Positions 42,891 through 51,095 of a stretch of DNA of 64,000 nucleotides are shown here, piece after piece (the first letter of the stretch is position 1; every line of letters starts with the position of its first letter). Under the pieces are notes generated by a model. That model was not told the DNA's origin and did not search any database. It worked only from the letters and a program-made list of their open reading frames with translations. This stretch comes from Variovorax sp. 770b2 (GTDB taxonomy: Bacteria > Pseudomonadota > Gammaproteobacteria > Burkholderiales > Burkholderiaceae_C): assembly GCF_900115685.1 (NCBI RefSeq), contig NZ_FOXJ01000001.1:529796-593795 (forward strand), given 5' to 3'. The translations under genes were made by a program, and so were the position numbers.

Positions 42891-44321
42891 TCAGTAGACG
42901 GAACGCATGGCGTCCCACGAGATGCCGGCGCCGGGAATGCCGGTGGCAAAGCCGGGCGCGGTGGCAAGCGGCGACAAGGCAAGCTGTCCGCCGCGGATGG
43001 CGAGGCGCACGGCGCCGTCGCTGGGTTCGTAGAGGCCGGGGTGCAGCTTCAGCAGGGCTTGCTGCTCGCCCTCGGGCACGGCTGCGAGGCCGTTGACGTA
43101 GTGGTGTCCGTTGCGCTCGACGTGCGAGAGGCCGAGCCAGCCGACGAGCGCGAGGTCCTGCTGTACGCCGACGCCGGCCTGCATGGTGAGGTCTTCACCG
43201 GAAAGGAAATAGCGCGACTTGTCTTCTGCCGCATTCCAGTGCGCGCAACGCGCCGCGTTGACGACGGACTTGTAGAAGCCTTTGCAGCTCTTGCTCGACA
43301 CGCCGGTGTAGCCGAGCGCGCGGGCCTGCACGAAGGCGTCGAGCGTGGCGTCGGATTCGTCGATCAGCAGCGGGATGCGCTTGCCCAGCGCCGACACGCT
43401 GCGCTCCAGGGCGGCGTCGCGGCGGATCGGTTGTTCGACGAAGACGGTCTTCTGCGCGAGCTTCCACAGCACGGGCGTGGAGAGCATGCGATCGAGAAAG
43501 ACGGCGAAGTCATCGGCGTCGGCGTACTGCTCGTTGCCATCGAGCGTCACGAGTTGCGCGTGGCCGTCGATCACGCGGGCGATGCGCTGGAGCCGGTCGA
43601 TGTCCTGCGCGGTGTTGCCGCAGAGCTTGAGCTTGAAGTGGGTAAGGCCGTAGCGTTTCACTGCTGCTGCGAGCGTGGTGGGCAGACCGTCTGCCGGCGC
43701 GTCGGGCAGCGCGTCGCTGTCATCGATGGCATCGGCCAGGCCAACGGTGTGGCGCGCTGCGATGCTTGCGCGCGGCGACTGGCCGGCCAGGAAGGCGGGC
43801 ACGTCGAAGCCCGCAAGGTCGTCGGCGAGGCCACTGCCTGCGATGTCGATGCCGCAGAGGTTGGCGCTCATGGCCGCCGCGAAGCTCGTGCCGGTGTGCA
43901 GGCACAGCGCGTCCATCACGGCGCGGTCGATCAGCGCGGGGCCGTAGCTGGCCACCAGCGCCTGCAGGCCCTTGGCCTTCGCGCGGGCTTGCAGCGCAGC
44001 GTAGTTCGAGGCGAAGTGCGTCCACGCGGTCTGCGCGTCGTCTTCGGCCGCATACGCATCGCGCGCGTCGCGCAGCGCAAAGCGCAGCTGCTCGAAGTTC
44101 TGCTCGTTGTTGAGGGCGGGGTTCTTGTCGAACCACTTGGGCACCATCATCTCGGCCGCGCAGCCTTCGGCCGTGCCGCCGTTCTCGAAGCGGATGCGGG
44201 CCCGCACGTACACCTGCGGGCAAGCGGTGACGGTGGCGGCGCCGAAGCGGAACGGCAGCCGCAGCGCCACGTCGCGCTCGGAAAAACGGATCTCTTGGAT
44301 GTGAAAGCGGGGCGCGTCCAT
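42891..44321 (-). CDS. Enolase-superfamily enzyme (mandelate racemase/muconate lactonizing-like)
   Basis: The protein has 476 residues, longer than the usual 350-400. Active-site residues are recognisable: K230-x-K232 in HFKLKLCGN, metal ligands D261 (VTLDGNEQY), E296 (VFVEQPI) and D321/E322 (LLIDESD), and a second base K344 (VSSKSCKG). Lysines on both barrel sides place it with the muconate-lactonizing subgroup, which performs proton abstraction leading to dehydration, racemisation or lactonisation. The extra length lies at the N-terminus and in an extended C-terminal tail. It follows the ABC ATPase gene by 9 bases, linking import with metabolism. The substrate is not known. Confidence 0.86.
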   Translation of the reverse strand: MDAPRFHIQEIRFSERDVALRLPFRFGAATVTACPQVYVRARIRFENGGTAEGCAAEMMVPKWFDKNPALNNEQNFEQLRFALRDARDAYAAEDDAQTAWTHFASNYAALQARAKAKGLQALVASYGPALIDRAVMDALCLHTGTSFAAAMSANLCGIDIAGSGLADDLAGFDVPAFLAGQSPRASIAARHTVGLADAIDDSDALPDAPADGLPTTLAAAVKRYGLTHFKLKLCGNTAQDIDRLQRIARVIDGHAQLVTLDGNEQYADADDFAVFLDRMLSTPVLWKLAQKTVFVEQPIRRDAALERSVSALGKRIPLLIDESDATLDAFVQARALGYTGVSSKSCKGFYKSVVNAARCAHWNAAEDKSRYFLSGEDLTMQAGVGVQQDLALVGWLGLSHVERNGHHYVNGLAAVPEGEQQALLKLHPGLYEPSDGAVRLAIRGGQLALSPLATAPGFATGIPGAGISWDAMRSVY

Positions 44322-44330
44322 GGCAGGCGT

Positions 44331-45110
44331 TCAGTGGTCCAGAATGCCCTGCGAGAAGAAATGCGCGCGCACCAGCTTCGTGTAGGCGCCGAACTCGGGC
44401 GAGGCCATCATGTCGAGCGTGCGCGGGCGCGGCAGGTCGATGTCGTACACGGCGGCGATCGAGCCGGGGCGCTCGCTCATCACGATCACGCGGTCCGAGA
44501 GAAAGATCGCTTCGGGAATGCTGTGGGTGATCAGCATCACGGTCTTTTTTGACGCCATCCAGATGCGCTGCAGCTCCAGGTTCATCTTCTCGCGCGTCAT
44601 CGCATCGAGTGCGCCGAAGGGCTCGTCCATCAAGAGCACCGAGGGGTCGTGCAGCAGCGCGCGGCAGATCGAGGCGCGTTGCTGCATGCCGCCCGAGAGT
44701 TGCCAGGGGTACTTGCGCTCGAAGCCCTTGAGGCCAGCCATCTCCATCAGCTCGCGCGCCCGGGCCTGCGAGGCGGCCTTGGGCAGGTGGCGCATCTCGG
44801 CCTGCAGCAGGATGTTGTCTTCCACGCTGCGCCAGGGCAGCAGCACCGCGCTCTGGAACACGATGCCCACGTCCTTCTGCGGACCCTTGATCGGCTTGCC
44901 GGCCAGCGTGAGCTCGCCGCCGCTGATGGGCAGCAAGCCCGCGACCATCTTGAGCAGCGTGCTCTTGCCGCAGCCCGAAGGGCCGACGACGGAGACGAAT
45001 TCGCCTTCCCGGATGGCGAAGTCCAGGGGCTTGAGCGACTCGACCGGGCCGTCCTTGCTTGGGTAGGTCTTCGAGACGCCGCGCGCTTCGATCAGGGCAT
45101 TGGTGGACAT
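44331..45110 (-). CDS. ABC transporter ATP-binding protein (NitT/TauT/SsuB type)
   Basis: The 259-residue ATPase has Walker A GPSGCGKSTLLKM, the Q-loop VFQSAVLLPWRSV, signature LSGGMQQRASICRAL, Walker B VLLMDEPFGALD and H-loop THSIPEA. The LLPW and DEPFGALD patterns are typical of nitrate, sulfonate, taurine and pyrimidine-precursor importers. It would energise uptake by the permease and binding protein encoded upstream. The ATG at 45110 is preferred; a longer frame would start inside repeat copy C. Confidence 0.9.
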   Translation of the reverse strand: MSTNALIEARGVSKTYPSKDGPVESLKPLDFAIREGEFVSVVGPSGCGKSTLLKMVAGLLPISGGELTLAGKPIKGPQKDVGIVFQSAVLLPWRSVEDNILLQAEMRHLPKAASQARARELMEMAGLKGFERKYPWQLSGGMQQRASICRALLHDPSVLLMDEPFGALDAMTREKMNLELQRIWMASKKTVMLITHSIPEAIFLSDRVIVMSERPGSIAAVYDIDLPRPRTLDMMASPEFGAYTKLVRAHFFSQGILDH

Positions 45111-45171
45111 GGAGCTTGAAGAGGGAGCGGAAGCGAGCGAGTGAACGAAGTGGCGTTTGGCTTTTTCGGGA

Positions 45172-45264
45172 GACACCGCGGAACCGGCTTTGCCGGGCCG
45201 CTGGTGTCGCCCCCGGAAGGGGGAAGGCGAAGCGACACGAAGTGCGCGCAGCCTGGGGGCGAAC
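45172..45264 (+). repeat. Dispersed intergenic repeat, copy C
   Basis: About 93 bases matching copies A and B. It interrupts the transporter operon between the binding-protein stop (45265, minus strand) and the ATPase start, a 154-base gap where neighbouring gaps are 9-41 bases. Confidence 0.85.
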
Positions 45265-46275
45265 CTATTGCGGCAGGAAATCGAGGGTCACGTAGTCTTC
45301 CGGCTTGCCGCGCGTCGATGCGTCCATGCCGCCGTACTGCACCAGGAGGTCCAGCGAGTCGTTCACGTTCTTCATCGCCACGCGGAACGGCCTCTGGTTG
45401 GCTGTTTCCTTCGTGTGATAGAGCGCCACGCTCTGCTTCATGCCGACGATCAGCGTGTCGCGCACGCCGGCCTTCGGGTTGGCCTTGAGCATCGCGTCCA
45501 CGGCCGCCTCGGGGCTCTTCTCGGCAGCTTCGGCGGCCTTGGTGGAGGCGCGCATGAAGCGCTTCACCAGGTCGGGGTTCTCGGTCAAGAGGTTCTTGTT
45601 GGTGATGATCCCGGAGCTGATCTGGTTCACGCCCGAGTCGGCAAAGCGGATCGGCGTCACGGGCTTGCCGGTGGCGTCCTGCAGCTTGATGGCCTGGTCC
45701 ATCACATAGCCCAGCAGGAGGTCGGCCTGGCCGTTGGTCACCGCATTGAGCTTGGTCTGGCCGTCGCCCGAGACGATCTTCACCTGGTCGGCCGTGATGT
45801 TGTTGACCTTGAGGAACAGCGGCCACATCTGCGACATCGAATCGCCGGGCGTGACGGCCACGGTCTTGCCGATGATGTCCTTGGGCGTCTTGATGTTCTT
45901 CTCGGTGAAGCCCATGACCGACATCGGGCTCACCTGGAACAGCACGCCGGTCGACTTCAGCGGTGCGCCTTTGGCGGCCGCCTTGATCATGGTGGTGACG
46001 TCGATGTAGCCGAAGGTCGCCGACTTGGCGGCCACCGCCTGCGCAGTGACGGCGGAGCCGCGGCCTTCCTGGATGTCCAGGTCGATGCCTTCCTCGGCGT
46101 AGAAGCCCTTTTCCTTGCCGAGGAAGAAGGGCGCGTGCTCGCTGTAGAGGTACCAGTTGAGCATCAGCGTGACCTTGTCCTTGGGCTTCTCAGCCTGGGC
46201 ATGGGCCGGTGCGATGGCGAAGGTCGCGAGGGCCGTGACGGCGACGGCAAGCATCGAGGGAAGCAGTTTCTTCAT
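45265..46275 (-). CDS. ABC transporter substrate-binding protein (NMT1/SsuA-like)
   Basis: The protein has 336 residues with a Sec signal (LAVAVTALATFAIAPAHAQA, cleaved near residue 27). The mature part opens VTLMLNWYLYSEHAPFFLGKEKGFYAEEGIDLDI, the hallmark of the NMT1/THI5-like binding proteins of NitT/TauT importers. Such proteins bind sulfonates, aromatic acids or pyrimidine precursors in the periplasm. GAGACAACCGCC before ATG 46275 gives a plausible ribosome site. The permease gene lies 41 bases upstream. Confidence 0.9.
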   Translation of the reverse strand: MKKLLPSMLAVAVTALATFAIAPAHAQAEKPKDKVTLMLNWYLYSEHAPFFLGKEKGFYAEEGIDLDIQEGRGSAVTAQAVAAKSATFGYIDVTTMIKAAAKGAPLKSTGVLFQVSPMSVMGFTEKNIKTPKDIIGKTVAVTPGDSMSQMWPLFLKVNNITADQVKIVSGDGQTKLNAVTNGQADLLLGYVMDQAIKLQDATGKPVTPIRFADSGVNQISSGIITNKNLLTENPDLVKRFMRASTKAAEAAEKSPEAAVDAMLKANPKAGVRDTLIVGMKQSVALYHTKETANQRPFRVAMKNVNDSLDLLVQYGGMDASTRGKPEDYVTLDFLPQ

Positions 46276-46316
46276 GGCGGTTGTCTCCGGGAGTTTTGTA
46301 GGTATGACGAGGGAAC

Positions 46317-47090
46317 TCAGTGCGCGGGGCGCTGCGAGGCGTGCCACGGAATCATCACGCGCTCGACCATGTCGACGGCGACGAAGAGGATCACGCCGAT
46401 GCTGGACAGCACCACCAGCGCGGCGAACATCAGCGGCAGGTCGAAGTTGCCGTTGGCCACCTGCAGCACGTAGCCGATGCCCGAGTTGGAGCCGACGAAT
46501 TCGCCGACCACGGCACCTACGACGGCCAGCGTGACCGATACCTTCAGGCCGCTGAAGATCGCGGGCAGCGCCTGCGGCAGGCTGATCTTGAAGAAGGTCT
46601 GCAGGCGGCTCGCGCCCATCGAGCGGGCCAGGTCGAGCATGTCGGGCTCGACCGACTTGAAGCCCATCACCGTGGACACCACCACCGGGAAGAAGCCCAG
46701 CAGGAAGGCGCTGATCACCTTGGGCAGGATGCCGAAGCCGAACCACACCACGAAGAGCGGCGCGATCGCCACCTTGGGAATGCTCTGCGAGAACACCAGC
46801 AGCGGGTACACATACGACTCGACCAGCCGCGAGTAGGCGATGACCATCGCGATCGGGATGCCGATGAGGATCGTGAGGCCGAAGCCGCCGAGCGTGGCGA
46901 GCGTGGTCTTCCAGGCTTCGCCGAGCAGGCGCGGCCATTCGGCGACGAGCTGCTTCACGACCTCCCACGGCGGCGGGATCAGGTAGGCCGGGATCTTGAA
47001 AAGCCGGATCACGAGGTCCCACAGCACCAGCAGCAACAGGATCAAGAGGAACGGGCGCAGGGCCGGGGAGAGCAGGAGCTTGCGGAGCAT
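46317..47090 (-). CDS. ABC transporter permease (NitT/TauT/SsuC type)
   Basis: The protein has 257 residues and six predicted membrane segments, the first at residues 13-30 (LRPFLLILLLLVLWDLVIRLF). The cytoplasmic EAA loop is MLDLARSMGASRLQTFFKISLPQALPAIFSGLKV at about residues 150-180, the coupling site for the ATPase. It forms the membrane channel of the importer with the ATPase and binding protein encoded downstream. Confidence 0.92.
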   Translation of the reverse strand: MLRKLLLSPALRPFLLILLLLVLWDLVIRLFKIPAYLIPPPWEVVKQLVAEWPRLLGEAWKTTLATLGGFGLTILIGIPIAMVIAYSRLVESYVYPLLVFSQSIPKVAIAPLFVVWFGFGILPKVISAFLLGFFPVVVSTVMGFKSVEPDMLDLARSMGASRLQTFFKISLPQALPAIFSGLKVSVTLAVVGAVVGEFVGSNSGIGYVLQVANGNFDLPLMFAALVVLSSIGVILFVAVDMVERVMIPWHASQRPAH

Positions 47091-47120
47091 GACGACGACA
47101 GGTGCCTTGTGGAGGGTGGC

Positions 47121-48113
47121 CTACTGCTGGACCTGCAGGCCCGCAGCCTTCACGAGCTGGGCGTTGCTCGCGATCTCTTCCTTGATGTAGGTGTCGAACT
47201 GCTCGGGCTTGAGCGTCCAGGCATCGGCGCCGAGCTTGAGGAAGCGCTCCTTCACCTCGGGCGTGGCCAGCGCCTTCGCCACTTCGTCGTGCAGGCGGTT
47301 GACGATGTCGCGCGGCGTCTTGGCGGGCGCCATCATCCCGATCCAGAAATTGAACTCGGAGCCGGGCACGCCGGCTTCGGTGGTGGTCGGCACGTCGGGC
47401 AGGGCCGCCGCGCGTTTGGGCGAACCGACGGCGAGCGCGAGCAGCTGGCCTTCCTTGATCTGGCCGATCACCGGGGCGATGGGCGAGAAGTAATAGTCGA
47501 CGCGGCCCGAGAGCACTTCGGTCACGGCTTCGCCCGATCCCTTGAACGGGATGTTGGTCGCATCGATCTTCGCGGCCATCTTGAATTTCTCGGCGTTCAG
47601 GTGCGTGGCGCTGCCCTGGCCGGCCGAGGCGAAGTTCATGCTGCCGGGCTTGGCGCGTGCAGCGGCCAGGAGTTGCGGCAGCGTCTTGATGTTCTTCGTG
47701 GGCGAGATGACCAGCGCGTTGGGCAGCGACGAGATCGGCGTGACGCCGGCGAAGTCGCCCACCGTGTCGAACGGCAGCTTGGCGAAGGTCGAGGGGCTCA
47801 CCGTGTGCGACGACGAGTGGATCATGACCGTGTAGCCGTCGGGCGCCGCCGTGGCCACCGCCTGCTGGCCGATGGTGCCGCTCGCGCCGCCGCGGTTGTC
47901 GATGACCAGCGTCTGGCCCATGCTCTGGCTCATCTTGTCGGCGATGGCGCGCGCAATGATGTCGGTGGTGCTGCCCGCTGCGAAGGGAACGATCACGCGG
48001 ATCGGCTTGGTGGGGTAGCCGTTCTGCGCCCATGCCAGGCCCGGCATCAGCGCGGCCAGGCCGGTGAGCGCAGCGAATGCGGTGATGGCGGTGGTGCGTG
48101 CGAGTCGCTTCAT
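47121..48113 (-). CDS. Bug/TctC-family periplasmic binding protein
   Basis: The protein has 330 residues with a Sec signal ending near WAQ (residue 30). The mature start YPTKPIRVIVPFAAGSTTDIIARAIADKMS and VIDNRGGASGTIG are the classic Bug signatures. Bug proteins bind carboxylates or other small anions and serve either TctAB carriers or sensing. No tctA or tctB gene is present here. It is instead the first gene of an operon that also encodes a NitT/TauT ABC importer, 30 bases before the permease. Its role may be to present or sense the same substrate. Confidence 0.9.
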   Translation of the reverse strand: MKRLARTTAITAFAALTGLAALMPGLAWAQNGYPTKPIRVIVPFAAGSTTDIIARAIADKMSQSMGQTLVIDNRGGASGTIGQQAVATAAPDGYTVMIHSSSHTVSPSTFAKLPFDTVGDFAGVTPISSLPNALVISPTKNIKTLPQLLAAARAKPGSMNFASAGQGSATHLNAEKFKMAAKIDATNIPFKGSGEAVTEVLSGRVDYYFSPIAPVIGQIKEGQLLALAVGSPKRAAALPDVPTTTEAGVPGSEFNFWIGMMAPAKTPRDIVNRLHDEVAKALATPEVKERFLKLGADAWTLKPEQFDTYIKEEIASNAQLVKAAGLQVQQ

Positions 48114-48157
48114 GGTTGTTTGTCTCCGCGCGGTCGGGCCGCTGTCTTGAGTCGATC

Positions 48158-48177
48158 AATTCACCAATAAGTGAATT
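48158..48177. promoter_or_regulatory. Palindromic site, probable TetR operator 1
   Basis: AATTCAC-CAATAA-GTGAATT, perfect 7-bp arms, about 45 bases upstream of the Bug-protein start in the region between it and the tetR gene. A related site (48925-48945) lies upstream of tetR. Confidence 0.65.
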
Positions 48178-48261
48178 AACGATTGTAGAAACGGCTGCGC
48201 CGCAGCGTCAACCGACGCCGCCTAGTGAATACCCGAAGGCGTTTTGTAAACGCCCGCGCGC

Positions 48262-48918
48262 TCAGCGCAGGACGTAGCCCAGGACCAGGTCGGTCATGTG
48301 CGAGAGGCGTTGCGCCATCGCCTTGGGCGCACGCAGGTCACGCCCGAAGATGGCCGAGAGCGTGTGGTTGTTCGAGAGATAGAAGTAGCAGAGGGACGCG
48401 ATGGAGATATACAGCTGCACCGGGTCCACGCCCGCGTGGAACAGGTTCTCGCGGCGGCCGCGCTCCAGCACGGTGTCCAGCAGTTGCACCAGCGGCGAGT
48501 TCATCTCCTGGATGCGCTCGGAGCGCTTCAGGTGCGCGGCGCGGTGCAGGTTCTCGCTGTTGAGCAGGGTGATGAACTCGGGGTGTTCGAGGTAGTAGTG
48601 CCAGGTGAACGAGACGAGCTGGCGGATCGCCTCGACCGGTTCGATCTCGTCCAGGTGCAGCCGCTGTTCGGCTTCGCGGATGTCGGCGTAGGTGCGTTCG
48701 AGCACCGCGAGGAACAGGTCGTCCTTGCTGCCGAAGTAGTAGTAGATGAGGCGCTTGTTCAGGCCCGCGCGCGTGGCGATGCTGTCCATGCGCGCGCCGG
48801 CCAGGCCCAGTTGCGAGAACTCCTCGCGCGCCGCGGCGAGGATGGCGAGCTGCGAGCGGTCGGCATCGCGCGAGCGCGGTTCGAGCGTCTCGGGCGGGGA
48901 GTCCTTCGGTGCCTTCAT
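48262..48918 (-). CDS. TetR-family transcriptional regulator
   Basis: The protein has 218 residues. The N-terminal helix-turn-helix reads ILAAAREEFSQLGLAGARMDSIATRAGLNKRLIYYYFGSKDDLFLAVLERTY (about residues 25-77 in pieces). The C-terminal domain resembles the TetR_C_15/RutR-like group (EAIRQLVSFTWHYYLEHPEFITLLNSENLHRA). RutR-like members bind pyrimidine-type ligands, which is of interest beside a NitT/TauT importer, but this is inference. It is in the same orientation as the catabolic operon and 148 bases upstream of it. Confidence 0.88.
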   Translation of the reverse strand: MKAPKDSPPETLEPRSRDADRSQLAILAAAREEFSQLGLAGARMDSIATRAGLNKRLIYYYFGSKDDLFLAVLERTYADIREAEQRLHLDEIEPVEAIRQLVSFTWHYYLEHPEFITLLNSENLHRAAHLKRSERIQEMNSPLVQLLDTVLERGRRENLFHAGVDPVQLYISIASLCYFYLSNNHTLSAIFGRDLRAPKAMAQRLSHMTDLVLGYVLR

Positions 48919-48924
48919 GGCGCG

Positions 48925-48945
48925 AATTTAACCATTTGGGGAATT
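48925..48945. promoter_or_regulatory. Imperfect palindrome, probable TetR operator 2
   Basis: The site starts 6 bases upstream of the tetR start codon and has AATT at both ends. Aligned in reverse, about 14 of 20 positions match operator 1, and both sites are followed by AACG. Its position suggests that TetR represses its own gene. Confidence 0.5.
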
Positions 48946-49011
48946 AACGCAAGGCATGAGGAGCAGACGCACATAATTGCCGGAGACATTGCAGCTGAGG
49001 TTCGACTTCTC

Positions 49012-50733
49012 ATGAGTACATCACAACCCGCAGGCCACCTGATCGTCGAGTGCCTGGTCGCGCAAGGCACGGAGATCGCATTCGGCGTGCCGGGGGAAAG
49101 CTTCCTCGCGGTGCTCGACGGCTTTCATGCCTACGGCGATCGCGCACGCTTCATCGTGAACCGGCAGGAGGGCGGCGCGGCCTTCATGGCCGAGGCGCAC
49201 GGCAAGCTCACGGGGCGGCCGGGCGTGTGCTTCGTCACCCGCGGGCCGGGGGCCACCAATGCATCGATCGGCGTGCACAACGCGTTCCAGGATTCGACGC
49301 CGATGGTGCTGTTCGTGGGCGACGTCGGCAGCGACTTCCGCGACCGCGAGGCTTTCCAGGAGGTGGACTACGGCAGCTTCTTCGGGCCGAGCACGAAGGG
49401 ATTCGCCAAGCGCGTGGAGCGCATCGACGATGCGGACCGCATTCCCGAATACGTGGCGCGCGCCTTCGCCACGGCGATGAACGGTCGGCCGGGGCCGGTC
49501 GTGCTGGTGCTGCCGGAGGACATGCTGCGCACGGAAACTTCAGCGCGGCCGTTGCCGCGCGTGGAGGCGGTGCAGCCCTGGAGCGATCCGGGTGCGCTGC
49601 GTACCTTGCGCGAGCTGCTGCTCAAGTCCGAGCGGCCGTTGGTGATCGCCGGCGGTGGCGGCTGGACGACACAGGCCGCGCAGGCGCTGCAACGGTTTGC
49701 CGAGAACTGGCGCCTACCCGTGGCCAACGCCTTCCGCTACCAGGACACCTTCGACAACCACCATCCGCTGTATGCGGGCGATGTCGGCATCGCGATCAAT
49801 CCGAAGCTCGCGCAGCGCGTGAAAGATGCGGACCTGATCCTCGCGATCGGGCCGCGCCTGGGTGAGATGACCACCGGTGGCTACACGCTGCTCGAAGCGC
49901 CGAAGGCGAGGCAGACGCTGGTGCACATCCATGCAAGCGCCGAGGAGCTCAACCGCGTCTATCAAGCCGACCTCGCGATCAATGCCGGCATGAGCGCCGC
50001 GGCGCGCAGCCTCGAGGTGCTGAGCGCGCCGCCCACCTTGCCTTGGGAGGAGTGGGCCGAACAGGCGCATGCGGACTACGAGGCCAGCCTCGTTCCGCAA
50101 GCGCTGGCCGGCATGCCGGCCGAGACGCCGCGCGGCCCGGTCGACATGGCCGCAGTCGTCGCGCTGCTGCAGAAGCACCTGCCGCCGGATGCGGCCATCA
50201 CCAACGGCGCCGGCAACTTCGCGAGCTGGGTGCATCGCTACTTCCGCTATCACGGGCTCGCCAAGGGGCACAAGACGCAACTGGCGCCGACCAGCGGCGC
50301 GATGGGCTATGGCGTGCCAGCCGGCATCGCGGCGAACCTCACGACGGGGCGCGTGGCCTTCACGATCGCGGGCGACGGCGATTTCCTCATGACCGGGCAG
50401 GAGCTGGCGACGGCCGCGCAGCACGGCGGCAAGAGCATCGTCGTGCTGCTCAACAACGGCATGTTCGGCACGATCCGCATGCACCAGGAGCGCGAGTATC
50501 CGGAGCGAACCAGCGGCACCGCGCTGCGCAACCCAGACTTCTGCGGTCTCGCCCGCGCCTACGGCTATGCGGCCGAACGCGTGACGGAGACGGAGCAGTT
50601 CGAAGCCGCGCTGCTGCGCGCGCTGGCCGCCGAGACCGGGACGCTGATCGAGATCCCGCTGGACCCCGAGGTGATCACCACGCGCGGCACGCTGGCGTCG
50701 ATCACGCGGTCGGCGAAGCAGGCGCGGAGTTGA
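49012..50733 (+). CDS. Thiamine-diphosphate-dependent enzyme (acetolactate synthase-like)
   Basis: The protein has 573 residues with three domains. The ThDP-activating glutamate is in NRQEGGAAFMAEAHG near residue 51, the central domain is FAD-type (VIAGGGGWTTQAAQAL), and the ThDP motif is GDGDFLMTGQELATAAQHGGKSIVVLLNN near residue 455. It resembles large-subunit acetolactate synthases but is in a branch lacking the biosynthetic partner gene, so a decarboxylase or carboligase for another 2-keto acid is likely. It diverges from tetR over 93 bases that include operator 2, so it may share that control. Its 3' end overlaps a convergent small gene by 32 bases. Confidence 0.87.
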   Translation: MSTSQPAGHLIVECLVAQGTEIAFGVPGESFLAVLDGFHAYGDRARFIVNRQEGGAAFMAEAHGKLTGRPGVCFVTRGPGATNASIGVHNAFQDSTPMVLFVGDVGSDFRDREAFQEVDYGSFFGPSTKGFAKRVERIDDADRIPEYVARAFATAMNGRPGPVVLVLPEDMLRTETSARPLPRVEAVQPWSDPGALRTLRELLLKSERPLVIAGGGGWTTQAAQALQRFAENWRLPVANAFRYQDTFDNHHPLYAGDVGIAINPKLAQRVKDADLILAIGPRLGEMTTGGYTLLEAPKARQTLVHIHASAEELNRVYQADLAINAGMSAAARSLEVLSAPPTLPWEEWAEQAHADYEASLVPQALAGMPAETPRGPVDMAAVVALLQKHLPPDAAITNGAGNFASWVHRYFRYHGLAKGHKTQLAPTSGAMGYGVPAGIAANLTTGRVAFTIAGDGDFLMTGQELATAAQHGGKSIVVLLNNGMFGTIRMHQEREYPERTSGTALRNPDFCGLARAYGYAAERVTETEQFEAALLRALAAETGTLIEIPLDPEVITTRGTLASITRSAKQARS

Positions 50734-50992
50734 GCGCCGCGCGATGACGGGCCACCTCGTCGCGCAACGTGGGCGAGCGCAACTCGAACACGTCGAAAAG
50801 ACCCAGCGCTTCGAGGGCGGGCAGCAGGTCGATCAGGTCGCGCTCGGCCGCTTGCTTCGCATCTGCGCTGGCGTTCGGGTCCTGCAGCAACTGCGCGTTG
50901 ACGAGGAAGGCGCCGACAGAGCCCTTGCGCAACGGGAGTCCGTTCCTGACGACGAAATCCTGTCCGTCGGGCAATACGTCCTGGGCTTGCAT
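50702..50992 (-). CDS. Small conserved protein of unknown function
   Basis: The protein has 96 residues, is soluble and has no signal. The central part (LRKGSVGAFLVNAQLLQDPNASADAKQAAERDLIDLLPALEALGLFDVFELRSP) is helical and acidic. I do not recognise a family with a known role. AAAGGAACACCC before ATG 50992 is a good ribosome site, and codon use matches its neighbours, which supports a real gene. It diverges from an AraC gene over 103 bases and overlaps the end of the ThDP-enzyme gene. Confidence 0.7.
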   Translation of the reverse strand: MQAQDVLPDGQDFVVRNGLPLRKGSVGAFLVNAQLLQDPNASADAKQAAERDLIDLLPALEALGLFDVFELRSPTLRDEVARHRAALNSAPASPTA

Positions 50993-51095
50993 GGGTGTTC
51001 CTTTGAAGGCGTTGTGAAGATGGACTCGATGCTAGGCAGCAGGGCGCTTCGCGGCTTGCGGCGCGGGGCCAATCGATACCTCCGGCGGGCCAGGC

